This document shows, in pieces, positions 1 through 10,700 of a stretch of DNA of 64,000 nt. The position numbers and the translations under genes are program-made. The DNA is from Haliotis asinina. Lineage: Eukaryota; Mollusca; Gastropoda; Lepetellida; Haliotidae. Position 1 is the first letter of the stretch, and each line of letters begins with the position of its first letter. Location: assembly GCF_037392515.1 (NCBI RefSeq), contig NC_090281.1, forward strand, positions 44,306,645-44,370,644, in the 5' to 3' direction. The notes under the pieces were generated by a model. It searched no databases. It was not told the DNA's origin and saw only the letters and a program-made list of their open reading frames with translations.

Positions 1-520
1 TTTTGCTGGAAAGTACAACAAAATCAAAGTCTGTTTGCAGGTAAAACATTGGGTGTTGCTATCCATGCTCACTGTCATTGTCAACTGAAACTATGCCCTT
101 CTGCATCTAAGGCCAATGAAAGAAGACGTTTTCATTCACATGGGTTTGCATGGGCACATTGTGTAACATGCCTGGTCAGTTCGCGGTGAAGAGTAACCTC
201 CCTTGGGTATGTCATCGAATGTACAGATTCAAAAATACTTCTGACGGTGATCCTCTGTTGACTAATAGCACCCGCAGTGGTTAAAGTCATCTTATACATC
301 TAAACATCCCTTCTAGTTTGAGGAGCAGAATGAAGGGTACATGTATAACCCTTTTGAATATCGGAATTTCTTCGTCTACCTTAAACTAGGTCAAACACCA
401 GTAACCGTTGTATAGTTATGTTTCTAATGGAGATGGAGGAGGATATGTTTGAGTGCAACATTATAAAACTACAAAGACGATACCATAAACCATTCGTTCA
501 TTCACGCTCTTCATTAACAG
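1..520. other. 5' flank or intron before the STELLO-like exon
   Basis: I see no coding segment or known repeat here. The end reads like an intron 3' end: a pyrimidine-rich stretch at about 495-515 runs into an AG at 519-520 just before the open frame. The STELLO family normally has an N-terminal region missing from the downstream frame, so earlier exons probably lie upstream of the window. Confidence 0.35.
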
Positions 521-2294
521 GTTACCATGGTGTGTTACAATGAACACAATAAGCAGATCAGAGGAAGATGCTAATGATGTAAACAAGGCTTACATCTATG
601 CCATATCTCACGGAGCAAGTATCGTGTGTCTCCTTCACCACCTGACTACACTTGTGTTGGACACATTGAAGAGAATGACTGATGATCTGCCCCGGTCTGG
701 CTTAGTTCTTATGACAAACAAAACGTTCTTTGAACCAACCATTACTGGAAACAACTCACACAGCCTCTTGAAAGAGAAGTCGCCATTTAACGCATTTTAC
801 ATTGAAGACCATGTGAACCCTTTGATGCTATCAGCATTTTATCCCCAAATGTTTAGAAGAAGTACAGACTCACCCCAAGAACAGGCCACGTATTCTATGT
901 CCATTAATTCACAACCACCAATATTCCTCCCATTCAAAACCTTTACCTTCCTTAGTTCAGATCTAATGGTGTTCCAGTATGGAGCTCTCTGGGCTCTTCC
1001 TTTGATGGGTATCAACAATGGGGATCTCATTGCACAACGGGTCTTATGGGATATAGGGGGCAGAGCTGGGATTTATCCCTTGTCTGTTCAACAAGAGTCG
1101 GTTACACTGAACACCACTTGTTCAAAAGCATTGATAGATCTGTTGAAATATTGGCAATGTAAAGTGGATTTAGATGCGTTACAATGCTTGAGTGACCTTG
1201 TCACACTCATGAATGAACATCAACTCGTTACTTTACGAGACAAACATTTAGTGGACAGATGGGTCTCTGATTTAAGGTCTATCCATTATCATCTTCCAAA
1301 ACGGTCTACTCAACAAAACATCATTCATTTTAAGAAAGATCTTACAGCAGGAATTCTTCCTACACAGACAGACTCCACATTTGTAAGGAAAGAGGCAAAG
1401 GCCATTCTTGGCAAAGTTTGTCCCAAAACTAACATAATATTCCCCGATATATGCATGTATGATATAGCACTTATTATATCCTTCAACGAGCCATCATTGT
1501 ATGCAAACATTCCATTATTACAAGCCATATATCGCCCATATTTCCATAACATCATTTTCTGTGGACCAAACATTAAGGAGTTTACATCCCATGTTCAGAA
1601 TACTATCCCAGGGTATTTCATATACATGGAACTTCTCAAAAGAGGATGGTACTATATGTATGAATGCCTCATTGAAGCTATGAAGCTGAATGTTGATGTG
1701 AAAGGATTCTTACAGATTGGAGATGACACTCTTATTAACCCTTGGAATATTTACACACTCCCACGGGACAAGATCTGGCTACATACAGGTGGTAGGCGTG
1801 CGAATGTCTCAGACAAAGAGCTGACACCTACGTGGGTGTGGTGGAAAGAGGGTAAACCAAGAATGTTAGCCGTTATTGATGAAATAAGAAACATGTCACT
1901 GCGAGAGTCACCCAAATCCTTGCCATATCGCTTTCTGCACAATTTTCAGTATGCCTCCCATAATTTTACAAATTTATTTATCCAAGGCTGTGATTTCATG
2001 TACGTTCCAACTTCTTTTAAAGAGAATTTCACATTTGTAGCTAACCTGCTGTTGGAACATAATGTCATGGTGGAAATAGGATTTGCAAATATTGTTTACG
2101 GCCTTCAGACGCTGACAGGCATTCATATTGTTAAAGATGGCAGTCTTTGGGATAATAGGGATAAATATAGAGACATTTATGACACCAAAGATATATTTTT
2201 ACATCCTTTCAAACTTAAATCTGATCTTTCTAACGAATCAGGAAAAAGCTTTTTTTGCCATACATATCTCAATGTTTCCCATCATTTGCACTGA
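521..2294 (+). CDS. STELLO/DUF288-like glycosyltransferase, probably the last exon of a longer gene
   Basis: This is an uninterrupted frame of 584 codons from the first in-frame ATG (540) to TGA (2292-2294). The family is Golgi-type glycosyltransferase-like; plant STELLO proteins affect cellulose synthase assembly. Its role in animals is unclear to me. Features seen: the AYIYAISHGA motif near the N-terminus, which resembles the YLYAIQHGA block of STELLO; the GDLIAQRVLWDIGGRAGIYP block at residues ~160-180; a second half opening ALIISFNEP at ~310, followed by ANIPLLQAIYRPYFHNIIFCG; and the acidic GDDTLINPWN motif at ~394, a plausible metal/nucleotide-sugar site. The frame stays open upstream past an AG at 520, so ATG 540 may be internal. 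No signal anchor is present in this exon. Family assignment is from recalled similarity; completeness is uncertain. Confidence 0.72.
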
Positions 2295-2797
2295 AAGAAA
2301 CGTAAAGGAGAATGGATACTCTGAATGAATGTTCTTAGTTTAGAAACAAAATTATATGAATGATACACTTAATATCAATGAACAATGATTTATACAGTTT
2401 ATGTGGAAGTGTGAATTGAATTTCCATTGAAATCACCTTGTACTGATTATTGGGGAAAGTGACCGTAAGGTGTCTATCAGGCCTCTCAAACTCTGTGTTA
2501 TTCAGACGGAAGAACCCTTCGACATCAGGTTCAATGAAAAGATGAACAGATGAAATATATGAACACACGCACGCACGCACGGAGAACAATATAACGGAAT
2601 ATACTGCTTTGTCCTCAGCGATAATTACATGCAAAGGAAAAACGATGCTGCCTTGTAGAATTTGCTTGTAATATGTCTGTGAACATTCTGAGACGACACT
2701 TTATTACTTGTCTTTTTAAGTATAACAGCATAATATTCACCCATATCCGCTAGTGTGGAAAAGCTTTTGTATACGTTTTGCATATATATGTAAATTT
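2295..2797 (+). other. 3' flank of the STELLO-like gene
   Basis: AT-rich sequence with a short ACGC run at 2568-2580. I could not choose a convincing polyadenylation site. Nothing else is recognisable. Confidence 0.3.
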
Positions 2798-2893
2798 TTT
2801 TCTTATCTTTCTAACGACTCAGCAAAATCCTTTTTATGTCATACATATCTCAGTCTTTTCAATCATTTGCCCTTAAAGAAACGTGAAAGGCTC
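2798..2893 (+). pseudogene. Decayed copy of the STELLO-like 3' end
   Basis: About 90 bp closely resemble the last codons and 3' UTR of the intact gene at 2215-2315. In frame from 2801 the text reads SYLSNDSAKSFLCHTYLSL, against SDLSNESGKSFFCHTYLNV in the gene. The stop TGA has become TTA and the following AAAGAAACGT is retained in both. It is an orphan tail of a duplicate with the rest lost or unrecognisable. Confidence 0.6.
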
Positions 2894-2930
2894 CGATGAC
2901 CAGCTGCAAGGCCAGAATGCCATCCGAAAA

Positions 2931-2999
2931 GAACTTGTCTGAGTGAATGAGTTTAGTTTTACACCACTTTTAGCAACATCATGGCGAGAACTTGTCTGA
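2931..2999 (-). mobile_element. Very short SINE tail insertion with 12-bp target duplication
   Basis: GAACTTGTCTGA occurs at 2931-2942 and again at 2988-2999. The ~45 bp between is the 3' tail shared by SINEs in this window, in reverse orientation (GAGTTTAGTTTTACACCAC, then TTTTAGCAA). This is a 5'-truncated SINE with intact target-site duplication. Confidence 0.6.
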
Positions 3000-3483
3000 A
3001 AATATATATTTTGTGATGAGTATCTGAGTCATCCAGGTATTCGCAACATATATCAAGTGACCAGATCAGCAGGATTTGCCTTTGATGAGAACTGCTACAC
3101 TTTGGCAAGTGAATTACTGAAACAGTGTGCAAAACTACTGAATTCGTTAGTCACGATAATAATACATAAACGTGTTATGTGATAGTATTCTCAAACGATG
3201 TAGCTCGTTATAACGAACAGAATTCTAAATCTGTGACCGGTACGTTAAAGATGTATTCAGCTAGCATCAAATATTATCGCATCAGGGATGCACCTTTCTT
3301 CAGAAAGCTCACCTGGTCCGGATCACTGAAACCACCAGACCCAGTTACTCCAGAGAAGTTCCCCAAATCTATCTAGTAATAGGAAATGAACTGCTAGTAC
3401 ATTCCTCAAGCTGTATTGAATGTCGCAAAAGTTTCTTCAAGGATTATTCCACTGAGGCTAAACATAATCACGACCAGGATCCT
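3000..3483. other. Unassigned spacer
   Basis: A 65-codon open frame at 3179-3376 has no recognisable motif. No repeat or gene is supported. Confidence 0.3.
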
Positions 3484-5312
3484 TCACCTCAGTTCACCTA
3501 AATACAATACGCCTTCATGTACACTTCCAGGGACACTTTCCTGTACATCTACGTGGACGTCTTCTTGTACATCTACATGGATGTAGAATCGAACATCTAC
3601 ATGTACATCCATATCCACGTATTCCTGTACATCTATATCCACGTCTTTCTGAGCATCTACATGCACGTCTTCATGTACATCTACATGCACGTCTTCCTTT
3701 ACATCTACATACACGTCTTCCTGAACATCTACATACACGTTTTCCTGAGCATCTACATAGACGTATTCCTGTACATCTATATCCACGTCTTCCTGATCAT
3801 CTACATTCACGTCTTCCTCTACATCTACATGCACGTCCTCTTGTACATCTACATAAACGTCTTCCTGTTCATCTAAATGGATGTTTTCCTGTATATGTAA
3901 GTAGACGTTTTCTTGTAAATCTACATGCACGTCTTAATGTACATCTACATAGACCGTCCTTCTGTAGATCTACGTTCCCGTCCTTCTGTACATATACGCT
4001 TACGTCATTCTGTACATCAACATAAGCCTCTTCTTGTACATGTTCATACACGTCTTCCTGTAAATCTACGTGGACGTCTACAGTACATCTACATAGATGT
4101 TTTCCTCTACATTTATATGCACGTGTACTTGTACATTCACACGGACGTCGTTCTAAACATATACATGGAAGTCTTCCCGTACATCTATGTGCACGTTTTC
4201 CCGTACATCTACTTGCACGTCTTCTTGTTCATCTCAGGACGTTTTCCTGTACCTTTATGTGCACGTGTTCTTGTACATCCACATAGACGTCGTCATTTAC
4301 TTCAACATGGACGTCTTCCTCTACATTCACGTCTTCTTGCACATCTTTATAAACGTCCTCCTGTACACCTACGTGCACGGTTTCCTCTACATCTGCCTAC
4401 ACGTCCTCCTGTTCATCTCTTCCTGTAAGATGGCTGTCCTCGAGTGCATCTACATGCACGTCTCCCTGTAAATCTACATGCACGTCTTCCTGTACATCAC
4501 ATGTATCTTTTCCTGTACATATCAATGCACGTCTTCCTGCATATCGACATAGACGTCTCCTTGCACATCTACAGGGACGTCTTCCTGTACATTTATACGC
4601 ACGTTTTCCTCTTCATCTACTTTCACATCTTGCAGGCCTGATGTCCATCTACATTCACGGCATTCGGTGCATCTACATACGCGTCTTCCTGTAGATCTAC
4701 ATGTACACCTTCTTAAATGCATTTCTGTACATTTACATAGGCGTCTACCTGCCCATCTACATGGACGTCTTCCTGTACATCTAGATGAACGTCTTCCTGT
4801 AAAGCAGAGTGGACGTCTTCCCGCACATCTTCACAGACGTTTTCCTGTACATCTATATCCACGTCTTCTTGTACATCTACATATACGTCGTCCTCTGTAT
4901 CTACATGGACGTCTTCATGTGCATCTGTCTGTACGTCTTCTTGTAAATCTACATGCACGTCTTCCTCTACATGTACTTTAACGTCTTCCTGTACATCTAC
5001 ATGGACGTCTTCATGTGCATCTGCCTGTACGTCTTCTTGTAAATCTACATGCACGTCTTCCTCTACATGTACTTTAACGTCTTCCTGTACATCTACATAA
5101 ACGTCGCCCTATACATCTACATTCACGTTTTCCTGTGCATTTACATGCACATCTTCCTGTGCATCTAAATGGACGTCTTCCTTTAAATCTACATGGACAT
5201 CTTATTGTGCATCTACATGCACGTCCTCCAGGACATCTGCATGGACGTCCTTCTGTACATCTCCGTGGACGTCTGCCTATACATCTGCATGGACAGCATC
5301 TTGGCGCACTAG
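3484..5312. repeat. 24-bp minisatellite, about 75 copies
   Basis: Diverged tandem copies of a 24-bp unit of the form CTTCCTGTACATCTACATGG plus ACGT. Because 24 is a multiple of three and the unit lacks stops in some frames, both strands show interrupted repetitive open frames: an acidic octapeptide VQEDVHVD-like series on minus and an aromatic YIYMHVFL-like series on plus. Stops and frame changes recur along the array, so I read these frames as a by-product rather than a gene. Confidence 0.9.
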
Positions 5313-5564
5313 TATTCATTGGTTCCAACTACACATCGTGGTAAACAAATTGTAAAACTATGTTCATTTTCCTGCACTTATATTTGGGACCACACTTTCT
5401 GGGTACATTACAGATACTTGACTAAAGTCTCATTCGAGATACTAAACGTAGTCACCATTATTCGAAGTCAGCGATCTAATCCACACGTGTTACACTTCAT
5501 AAAAAAGGTAGATGATCTGAATTATCAGTTGTCAGACCTATATTTTGTGATCACAAATGAAGCA

Positions 5565-5740
5565 GGGGCGATAGGATAGCCTATTGGTTAAAGCTTTCGC
5601 CGAAAACCCGGGTTCGATTCCCCAGCTGGGTACAATGTGTCAAGCCCCGTTCTGGTGTTCCCCACCGTGGTATTGCTGGATTATTGCTAAAAGTGGTGTA
5701 AAACTAATCCCACTCACTCGTTCAAATAAAACATATGCTA
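5565..5740 (+). mobile_element. tRNA-derived SINE
   Basis: The tRNA-like head has an A-box-like GGATAGCCTATTGGTTAAAG and a B box GGTTCGATTCC at 5611-5621. The body reads TTGCTGGATTATTGCTAAAA and the tail GTGGTGTAAAACTAATCCC then CACTCACTC. The 3' tail matches the other SINEs of the window. It does not form a complete tRNA gene. Confidence 0.75.
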
Positions 5741-5812
5741 CATTCTGTCCCTCATCCGACAGCGTTCCGTGGTGCATGTCAGTTATACCATATCCGATCC
5801 CCATGCAATACC

Positions 5813-6217
5813 CCGCTCATCACGAAACGCAACAATGTCGTTTTTTAATGAACGATACACTGATGAAGATGTAAATCCATTGGTCATGTCAGTATCTAAT
5901 CCTCTGAATGTGGGAGAACAGTGAAAACCTGTGGTACTTCTGGATTCGCATAAACATCATCCTCCGGTATTTCTTCCACTAAACACATATGTTTCCCTCA
6001 GCTCAGATACTATGAATTCCACTATGAGGCGCCCTGGCCGCTGACATTGCTGGCTCTCCAAAACGGAGGTTTCATAATGCAACGTGTTTTATTTTATGTG
6101 AATTTAAGAGTCGGAATCTATCCATTCTCAGTACAGGCACAGTCGACGATATTCAACATTTTTTCTTCAAAACGTTTGATTGAATTACTGCATTCCTGGA
6201 ACTGTGTTGGTGTGTGA
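5813..6217 (+). pseudogene. STELLO/DUF288-like pseudogene fragment
   Basis: This fragment aligns with residues ~75-210 of the intact gene at 521-2294. From 5835 it reads MSFFNERYTDEDVNPLVMS, matching SPFNAFYIEDHVNPLMLS. After an in-frame TGA it continues HPPVFLPLNTYVSLSSD, matching QPPIFLPFKTFTFLSSD. A frame change near 6008 then leads into YYEFHYEAPWPL, QNGGFIMQRVLFYVNLRVGI and RLIELLHSWNC, matching the GDLIAQRVLWDIGGRAGI block and ALIDLLKYWQC. It ends at a TGA (6215-6217). One stop and one frameshift make it non-functional. Divergence from the intact gene suggests an old duplicate or a relic of another family member. Confidence 0.75.
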
Positions 6218-6429
6218 GCCTGATTTTGTGGAACGCTTGAAAGTTTATTTGTTTTGATTTGTTTCAGGCAGGAAACTGATGCGCTCTTAAAATATCGTGT
6301 GGCAGTCGCTTTTTATTGACAATGAGAGACATCGAGAGTTCGTAAGTTATCTGTCTTTACACCGGGATAAGTACCACTGAAAAGTACCCCATTAAATAAG
6401 ACCAAAACGATGGCGATTCGGCTCCTTCT

Positions 6430-6660
6430 ACGATCGGGCCCTTGAAGATCCGGGTTAGAATTGATCTGCAGCATCCCATGCTTGTCGTAGGGGTTGACTA
6501 ATGGGACCAGGAGGTCAAGCTCGCTGTGTTAGTAGATCATCGTATCTCAGTTGTGGAGATAGATGCATATGTTGTTAATCACTGGATTGTCTGGTGGTGA
6601 CTCATGGAATATTGCTGAGTGCTAACTAAATTCACTCACTCATGTGTCGCAACATTAAAT
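6430..6660 (-). mobile_element. GAGTGAG-type dispersed repeat, inverted copy
   Basis: Degenerate reverse-oriented copy of the element best preserved at 61203-61480. Shared blocks: CCCATGCTTGTCGTA, GGGACCAGGAGGTCA, CACTGGATTGTCTGGT, and the terminal ATATTGCTGAGTGC with CACTCACTC. Confidence 0.6.
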
Positions 6661-6841
6661 GCTAAATTGAATGTTATACGTATGGTTACATGGTCTTTAT
6701 ATCTATTAAAACATCACATTTTTATTGAACATTGTCCATCTGTATGTTCACAACTGTGACAGGAGTTTTCATGTATAATTAATTGTCTAATTAAAATGAG
6801 ATTGCACATTCACCAATATTATTCGTATTTAGAAATGCATT

Positions 6842-7050
6842 AGAGGCGGTTGGGAACGTTAAAACGTTCGTTCGTTATGCCGAAGTCCCGGGTTTGACTT
6901 CCCACACGTGTACAGTGTGTAAGGTCCTTGTGTAATATTGTTAGAACGTTGCAAAAAGCAGTGTAAAACTATTTTCACTCAGTTTTATGAGGCTGTGTGA
7001 AGCCCATTTCTGGTGATATTGCTAAAAGTGGCTTAAACCTGCATTCATTC
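6842..7050 (+). mobile_element. tRNA-derived SINE, partly duplicated tail
   Basis: The head has GGTTGGGAACGTTAAAACG and a degenerate B box GGGTTTGACTTCC. Two successive SINE-type tails follow (GCAAAAAGCAGTGTAAAACT, then ATTGCTAAAAGTGGCTTAAA), suggesting a dimer or nested insertion. Confidence 0.6.
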
Positions 7051-7207
7051 TTTCTTATCAGATGAAACACACAAGCAGTTGACACAAAGTCTCCGCCAGG
7101 CCGACAGAGTCTCCAGCCCTGTAGATGGTTAAATGGTGCATCTGCTCCCAAACAGGCTGTCTGTGCAGCCTTCCAAGATACGTTTCTAATTCCATATTAC
7201 TTGTCTT

Positions 7208-7252
7208 ATGTGTGTGTGTGTGTGTGAATGTGTATGTGTGTGTGTGTGTGTG
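7208..7252. repeat. (TG)n microsatellite
   Basis: About 45 bp of interrupted TG dinucleotides, lying downstream of the 3' end of GH27 gene A. Confidence 0.9.
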
Positions 7253-7418
7253 TTTGTTTACTTGTCCGTTTGTTTGTGGAAATGTGCTCCTATTTTCCCC
7301 AAAGGAAAGGACGGTATGACAGTATCTCATAGTTTGAATGTACTACGGTCTAAAGAAATCATTGTTTTATCGTATGCACATGTGATAATTTATATATAAG
7401 TATCAACTCATCCAAATA

Positions 7419-7424
7419 TTTATT
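7419..7424 (-). terminator. Polyadenylation signal of GH27 gene A
   Basis: AATAAA on the minus strand (TTTATT on plus), 47 bp beyond the stop codon. The paralogue has the same hexamer 22 bp beyond its stop. Confidence 0.6.
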
Positions 7425-7470
7425 ACTTGTAAATCACGTTAACGTCAGTGAGATAATATGGTTATGCATG

Positions 7471-7728
7471 TTAAAGAGGGACCGCCTTGACCAGTACAAT
7501 TCCCGTTGGATTGACTGTCACATTGAACTGACCAGTCGGCTTGAACATTCCCATATTGACGTCATCAAACACTTCAGTAACGTTATAGCCGTTCTGATTG
7601 GTCAGTGTGATATCCGCCAGTGTCAGGGACATGCGCGTTGGCGTTCCAGCAGAGTTTGGGTTAAAGAAAGCTACTGCATAACTTCCGGGTTTGACCAAAG
7701 GCTTCAGCCACACCTGCACGTTTTGAAT
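7471..7728 (-). CDS. Gene A exon 7 (C-terminal beta domain)
   Basis: 258 bp in phase 0, acceptor TTGCAG|ATTCAA, ending [14 protein letters not shown] and TAA. The C-terminal VNPTGIV matches INPTGTV of GLA. Seven of 85 residues differ from gene B. Confidence 0.92.
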   Translation of the reverse strand: MQNVQVWLKPLVKPGSYAVAFFNPNSAGTPTRMSLTLADITLTNQNGYNVTEVFDDVNMGMFKPTGQFNVTVNPTGIVLVKAVPL

Positions 7729-10700
7729 CTGCAATGCAAAAAATACTTGGATATAATGAGTGCGCGTGTAATATAATGTGCGCACATATTCAGTGATGCG
7801 TAATGCTCATGAAAACACATTCACTTCAGATTCCGCATCATGAGACCCGCTATTGGACATGTTGTTGACTATTTTGTTACATGTGTGAAGTGGCAATAAG
7901 AGGAACGGTGCTAAAAACTGCAAGGTGCATGTGCATCAGTGACATGTGATTATTGACAATTGACAAACTGAGAGAAAATGAAAACAAAGACTTATGAAAA
8001 ACGCATAATCATAAATTCAAAATCACATTGTAGTTGTTCCAGTCTCTATCTATTTCACACCAAGATTTTGACACAACCCCTCATCCACTGTTGCGTTATA
8101 ACGCACATGGTTCTCGCTTTTTCGAGCTGTTCCTTCCTCCCAATCGTTATGTTGACGAAAACGTACTGTTTTCAGGAGGATCTTGCGTTACCCCATTCTC
8201 TTCCCACAGTGGTTCCTTGTCATATCTTCCTACGTAACCTCTGTTCTAATACGACCTTTTCATGGCGCGAGTGTTCAAGACTCGTGATTGGAGGCAGTCA
8301 GATTTAGTAGTGCAATCAGCGACTTCGTTTCAAAAGCGATCGTTCGAAAGATCTCTGTAATTTCCGGATGCATCGTGAAAACTAGAACCTCTTCCCGAGC
8401 GCGATACTCAAATGTTTCTTCTAGACAGAACTCAGTCATGTCATTTTTTTGTTTCTCCATATTGCTTGCATTTGTCAAGTTGAATCTAAGTCGATGTAAC
8501 ACGTGCTCTGATTGGACAAAAAAAGGCAGATAAATCTGCTGCCATTGTTTGCCGCTAGGGGATTTTATGAAAACCGAGAAATATGGTCGTATTAGAACAG
8601 AGGTTCGTAGGAAGATATGATAAGTAACCTCTGTGGGAAGAGAATGGCGTTACCCGTTTACCACAAATTCTTAGCATATCCAATATATTGCTGCCCTCGG
8701 TATGATGTCTATATCTTTCCTGACATTGGTATGTGTGACATAGGTTTCTATGATGTCGGCGGAAAAGTTTCACAAGGTGTGGAGTGACTCACCTCTTTAA
8801 TCATTTTACCTCCCTTTACAAGTGGGTCCTGGTTGATGGCGATCACGTTCCTGTTTTGTAGAAGGGCCTTGGCTTGCGGTCTCATGTTCCTCAGATCGGC
8901 GGAGATGTAAAGTGGGGCGGCAAACATCGCCCACATCCCGAACTGAACCCTCTCCTGGTCGTAACTCAGGCCAAAGTCACCGATGACCAGCTGTAGCACG
9001 ATATGTGATCAGTCAAACATGGCCTTTTTCAGAGCAAATGAAATTACTGGTGATGTGCTTCTTAAATCAATTTTGCGTAATCATAAACTGATGTTCAACG
9101 ACACGTACATCCATCTTAAAATCATTAAAGAAGTTCTTTAACTTTCTCAATAGCTACAGTGTTCAAGGGGCGCACAAATGAGGCGGGGTGGGGGTGGGGT
9201 GAAGTCGGGAAATGGGGGGTGGGGGGGGGCTAGGGGGGCAGTCAGTCTGGGAAGAGAGCAAAAAGATAAGAAATACTAACCCTAAGGGAGAGAATGACAA
9301 GAGAATATTAAAAGAGAGTGAAAGACTGAAAGAAAACGAATCAAAGGGCGTGGGATGACCGAGACACTGCAAAGGAGAAAGAAAATAACTGGGTGTGATG
9401 AATGTTAGAGATGTGAAGGACATGATTGACGGTGATAAGATGTATTACGTCTGTTAAATCTTGTACCTCATCTGGATCGTTGATGGACCCTGGACCTGAT
9501 ACCGAGATGAAGTCTCCTTCGTTTTGAGCATAGTGTTGGATGATGCTTGTGATTGAGGACCAGTTGTCTTCCAAGTCATGGTAAGTCCTCCAGGTGTTGC
9601 AGTACTCGCTGTTCCGCGTGTAATGGGAGTGCTGGAAAAAACGAATTCTTATAAAGCATCATCAGTCATATTTTCAACATACTATTCAACACGTTGTCAA
9701 TAGTTTCTGAAATAGTCAAAATCTGAAAAACAAATGTGGATGGTGTCCCGTGTCACAGATATCGTCAAATGTAGTTAAAGATCACACGAAACAACAATTT
9801 TTCACATGTATTCATGTTCAGAAATGAGTTCCAAACGTTTGAAATGCATATAATGTGGCCGATCAGTGTGCACAGAAAGCCATAAACAATTTTTTCTTTT
9901 ACTTTCCCTAGTTTCGTGACCATATGGTTTCGTTGCAACTGAGCAAGATGTTAGGGAGAAAGCGGAAGTGACGTAAGCGTTTTACAACTTTGGTGAAACC
10001 ACGTCAAAATTCTTCTTTGGAATTTGTCACGCATACATTTTACTGCCGAAGCTGCATCTGGCAACCAATCATTTTACAGCCGCACCTGCATTTGGCAACC
10101 AATCATTTTTTTCCAAATGTCTGACGACAATGACTGTAAGAGATGCAGTTCCGTTAGGATTGAGGTAAAATTTCTTTACACAGTAATAAATTATTGCTGT
10201 CGCGGTTTGAAAATCGGTGGTGGAATCTGCAGATATACCAACCTGGCTCTGGTCTCCATCCCACCATTCACACGTGAAGAGGATGGGTCTCCCAGTAGCG
10301 TTTAGACTTTGACTCATTAACGGAAAATCTGAAACATACAATTCCATGTATTAAACTATCTTCTGAAAATAACAAAAAAGGCACATACAGACGTTATAAA
10401 ATAACTATAGCAAAGATCAAGTGCTTGAGATCGGTTTAATAATGTTAAAAGTACCAGGATGATTAACATACGACTGCACTTAACAGTACTGAAGTGTGAT
10501 TAAGAAGGTTACAACAAAACGGAGTCAATATAGCCTCCACGATTATATTCTATGACGTCATTCCATATTACGTCACAGTTCATGTTAACATTACGTCATC
10601 AACGTTTGATGTATTACGTGAACGTGTAAAAATATGAATGACTGCAAATGTATCCTAGGGACATCTCCAGGAGCTAATTTTCACGAGTGTAGTTTGTGCG

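Noticed and set aside
3484-5312. CRISPR-like array
   Set aside because: Units are contiguous and diverged with no unique spacers, and the DNA is animal nuclear.
5565-5650. tRNA gene
   Set aside because: A and B boxes are present but the cloverleaf is incomplete and a SINE body and tail follow. The same applies to the other tRNA-like heads.
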